16,517 nt of DNA from Cyanobacteria bacterium UBA11370 (GTDB lineage Bacteria > Cyanobacteriota > Cyanobacteriia > Cyanobacteriales > Coleofasciculaceae): the NCBI GenBank assembly GCA_003486645.1, contig DNGI01000448.1, forward strand, positions 1 through 16,517, read 5' to 3'. Positions within the stretch are counted from its first letter, which is position 1. Each line of letters begins with the position of its first letter. Below, in pieces: positions 15,204 to 16,517 of this stretch. The position numbers and the translations under genes are program-made. Under the pieces are notes generated by a model. It saw only the letters and a list, made by a program, of their open reading frames with translations, did not search any database and had not been told where the DNA came from.

Positions 15204-16517
15204 CTAGATCCGACCGCGCAACATCATTGCCATCTCATTTTGAGTTGGCGACATTTCTAGAGCGGTTTCTTCAGTAATCCGTCCTTCTTGATAGAGATTA
15301 AACAAGGATTTATTCATGGTAATCATGCCGTCAAACTCGTTGTTCGCCATGAGTTCCAGAATTTCATCATACTGAGCCTTGCGGACATAATCTTTGACCG
15401 TTTCCGTATTAATCAGAATGTCATGAAACGCAGCCCGTTTACCATCCGTCGTTCGGCATAGTCCTTGAGCAATAATAGCCACCAACGATTCAGCCAGTGC
15501 TACCCGCATCGCGTGCTGCTCATCGGCATCGTACAGATTGAGAATCCGCTCCAGGGTTTTAACAGCACTATTGGTATGTAGAGTTCCCATCACTAAGTGA
15601 CCCGTTTGAGCCGCTTTCAGAGCCGTATTCACCGTCTCCTTATCCCGCATTTCCCCAACCAGAATCAGATCTGGATCTTCCCGCAACGCGGCTTTTAAAG
15701 CATTATCAAACTTCAGGGTGTGCATTCCCACTTCCCGTTGTTTAATCAGCGCCTTGCGGCTTTTGTGGACAAATTCAATCGGGTCTTCAATCGTGATGAT
15801 ATGCTTTGGCATCTCCTTGTTGATGTAGTCAACCATTGCCGCCATCGTGGTTGACTTACCGGAACCCGTTGGTCCCGTTACCAAAATTAGACCCTTGTGA
15901 TAATGACAGACATCGCGGAGTACCGGAGGCAACCGGAGTTGCTCCATGGTTAAGATTGTGACCGGAATCAATCGCATAACCATCGCCGGACCATTGAGCG
16001 AGTCAAAGATATTAATCCGTACCCGTGCAAAGTCATACTGAGCTGCTCCATCAAATTCCAGCTTCTCGTGAAAACGTCTAATTTCCTCATCAGTGAGTAC
16101 TTCCCGCAGCCAACTCATAAAGGTGGCCTGGTCGGTTATGGGATACTCAGTCAGCTCAATTTCACCTCGGTTACGCATCCGGGGAGTCTCACCGACACCA
16201 ACATGAATGTCGGAAAATCCCTTATCATACGCTTCACGGATCAAATGATTTAACGTCGGCTGCCCCGGTGCAAGACCTGGACTCGGTGCTGACATCCGGG
16301 GTTTGCCTGCTGGGGGGGCGCTGGGCGGTGCCTTAGCCGCATTGGGCGGGGGTGCGATGGGAGCGGTTTGAGCGGCTTTTCCTGGCATTGGCAGGGTTTG
16401 GGAGGGCATCGCTTGAGTCGGGGACGGCATCGCTTGAGTCGCTGCGGGTGCTCCTGGGCGCGGGGCGGCACTCCTGGGCGGTGATGAGGTCGGACCCCTC
16501 GGCAACGCCGCAGGGGT
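15204..16517 (-). CDS. pilT: PilT-family type IV pilus retraction ATPase (5' end beyond window)
   Basis: At least 437 codons, open to the window edge; the first possible start inside is a TTG at 16503-16505, so the true start probably lies outside. PilT is the cytoplasmic hexameric ATPase that retracts type IV pili and drives twitching and phototaxis. Numbering from that TTG: PAS-like N-domain from about 83 (TLNHLIREAYDKGFSDIHVGVG), Walker A GPTGSGKST (211-219), Asp box TIEDPIEF (238-245), Walker B DLILVGEMRD (279-288) and His box GHLVMGTLHT (302-311). Residues 1-80 are a Pro/Ala/Met-rich low-complexity extension, typical of cyanobacterial PilT1 but absent from proteobacterial PilT. The gene lies alone on the minus strand within the window. 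Confidence 0.92.
   Translation of the reverse strand, partial: TPAALPRGPTSSPPRSAAPRPGAPAATQAMPSPTQAMPSQTLPMPGKAAQTAPIAPPPNAAKAPPSAPPAGKPRMSAPSPGLAPGQPTLNHLIREAYDKGFSDIHVGVGETPRMRNRGEIELTEYPITDQATFMSWLREVLTDEEIRRFHEKLEFDGAAQYDFARVRINIFDSLNGPAMVMRLIPVTILTMEQLRLPPVLRDVCHYHKGLILVTGPTGSGKSTTMAAMVDYINKEMPKHIITIEDPIEFVHKSRKALIKQREVGMHTLKFDNALKAALREDPDLILVGEMRDKETVNTALKAAQTGHLVMGTLHTNSAVKTLERILNLYDADEQHAMRVALAESLVAIIAQGLCRTTDGKRAAFHDILINTETVKDYVRKAQYDEILELMANNEFDGMITMNKSLFNLYQEGRITEETALEMSPTQNEMAMMLRGRI
16405..16441. repeat. 21-base period direct repeat within the PilT N-terminal region
   Basis: GGCATCGCTTGAGTCG occurs at 16405-16420 and again at 16426-16441. It encodes the repeated TQAMPS of the Pro-rich extension. 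CTCCTGGGCG is also repeated at 16451-16460 and 16471-16480. These suggest growth of the linker by slippage. Confidence 0.6.

Overview
The window is chromosomal DNA from a cyanobacterium. It carries six photosystem I genes (psaL, psaI, psaF, psaJ, psaB, psaA), a Psb32-type photosystem II protein, a pilT-family pilus ATPase and a KaiB-domain protein. HIP1 octamers (GCGATCGC) occur seven times in 16.5 kb, and there are short heptameric tandem repeats between genes. Both are cyanobacterial genome hallmarks. Moderate GC, the repeats and the accessory genes suggest a filamentous or colonial lineage (Oscillatoriales/Coleofasciculales-like). I cannot name a genus from sequence alone.

Layout. Positions 1-1800 hold an unrecognised small reading frame (54-413), a DUF4346-type protein (552-935) and, convergent to it, psb32 (1062-1778, minus). 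Positions 2056-3704 hold two PSI gene pairs on the plus strand, psaL-psaI and psaF-psaJ; the 38- and 39-codon genes psaI and psaJ were found by direct reading. A hairpin terminator with a HIP1 core follows psaJ. Positions 3849-7152 form a minus-strand accessory stretch between the two PSI loci. It contains a SAM-dependent methyltransferase, a WcaI-like glycosyltransferase with an unusual coiled-coil insertion, an antitoxin-like gene interrupted by one in-frame stop, and a small protein ending in a glycine-zipper segment. Positions 7285-11940 hold the psaA-psaB operon (minus), with two strong hairpins between the genes and a UUCG-capped terminator after psaB. Positions 12341-13930 encode a lipoprotein with a long Pro/Thr/Glu tail, divergent from psaA. 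A TTG-started protein with a C-terminal KaiB domain follows (13985-14926, minus), then a nested palindromic element (15107-15185), then pilT (minus), which runs off the right edge.

Functionally, PsaA and PsaB form the PSI core that binds P700 and FX. PsaF/PsaJ form the plastocyanin/cytochrome c6 docking side, and PsaL/PsaI form the oligomerisation side. The PSI set here lacks psaC, psaD, psaE, psaK and psaM, which must lie elsewhere. The accessory genes between the two PSI loci show no mechanistic link to photosynthesis and look like acquired or decaying DNA. I see no CRISPR array, tRNA, rRNA or intact transposase. No single system here is clearly undescribed. The best leads are the interrupted antitoxin-like gene, the glycosyltransferase insertion and its Shine-Dalgarno-sequestering leader, the glycine-zipper protein, the KaiB fusion and the psaA-psaB intercistronic hairpins.
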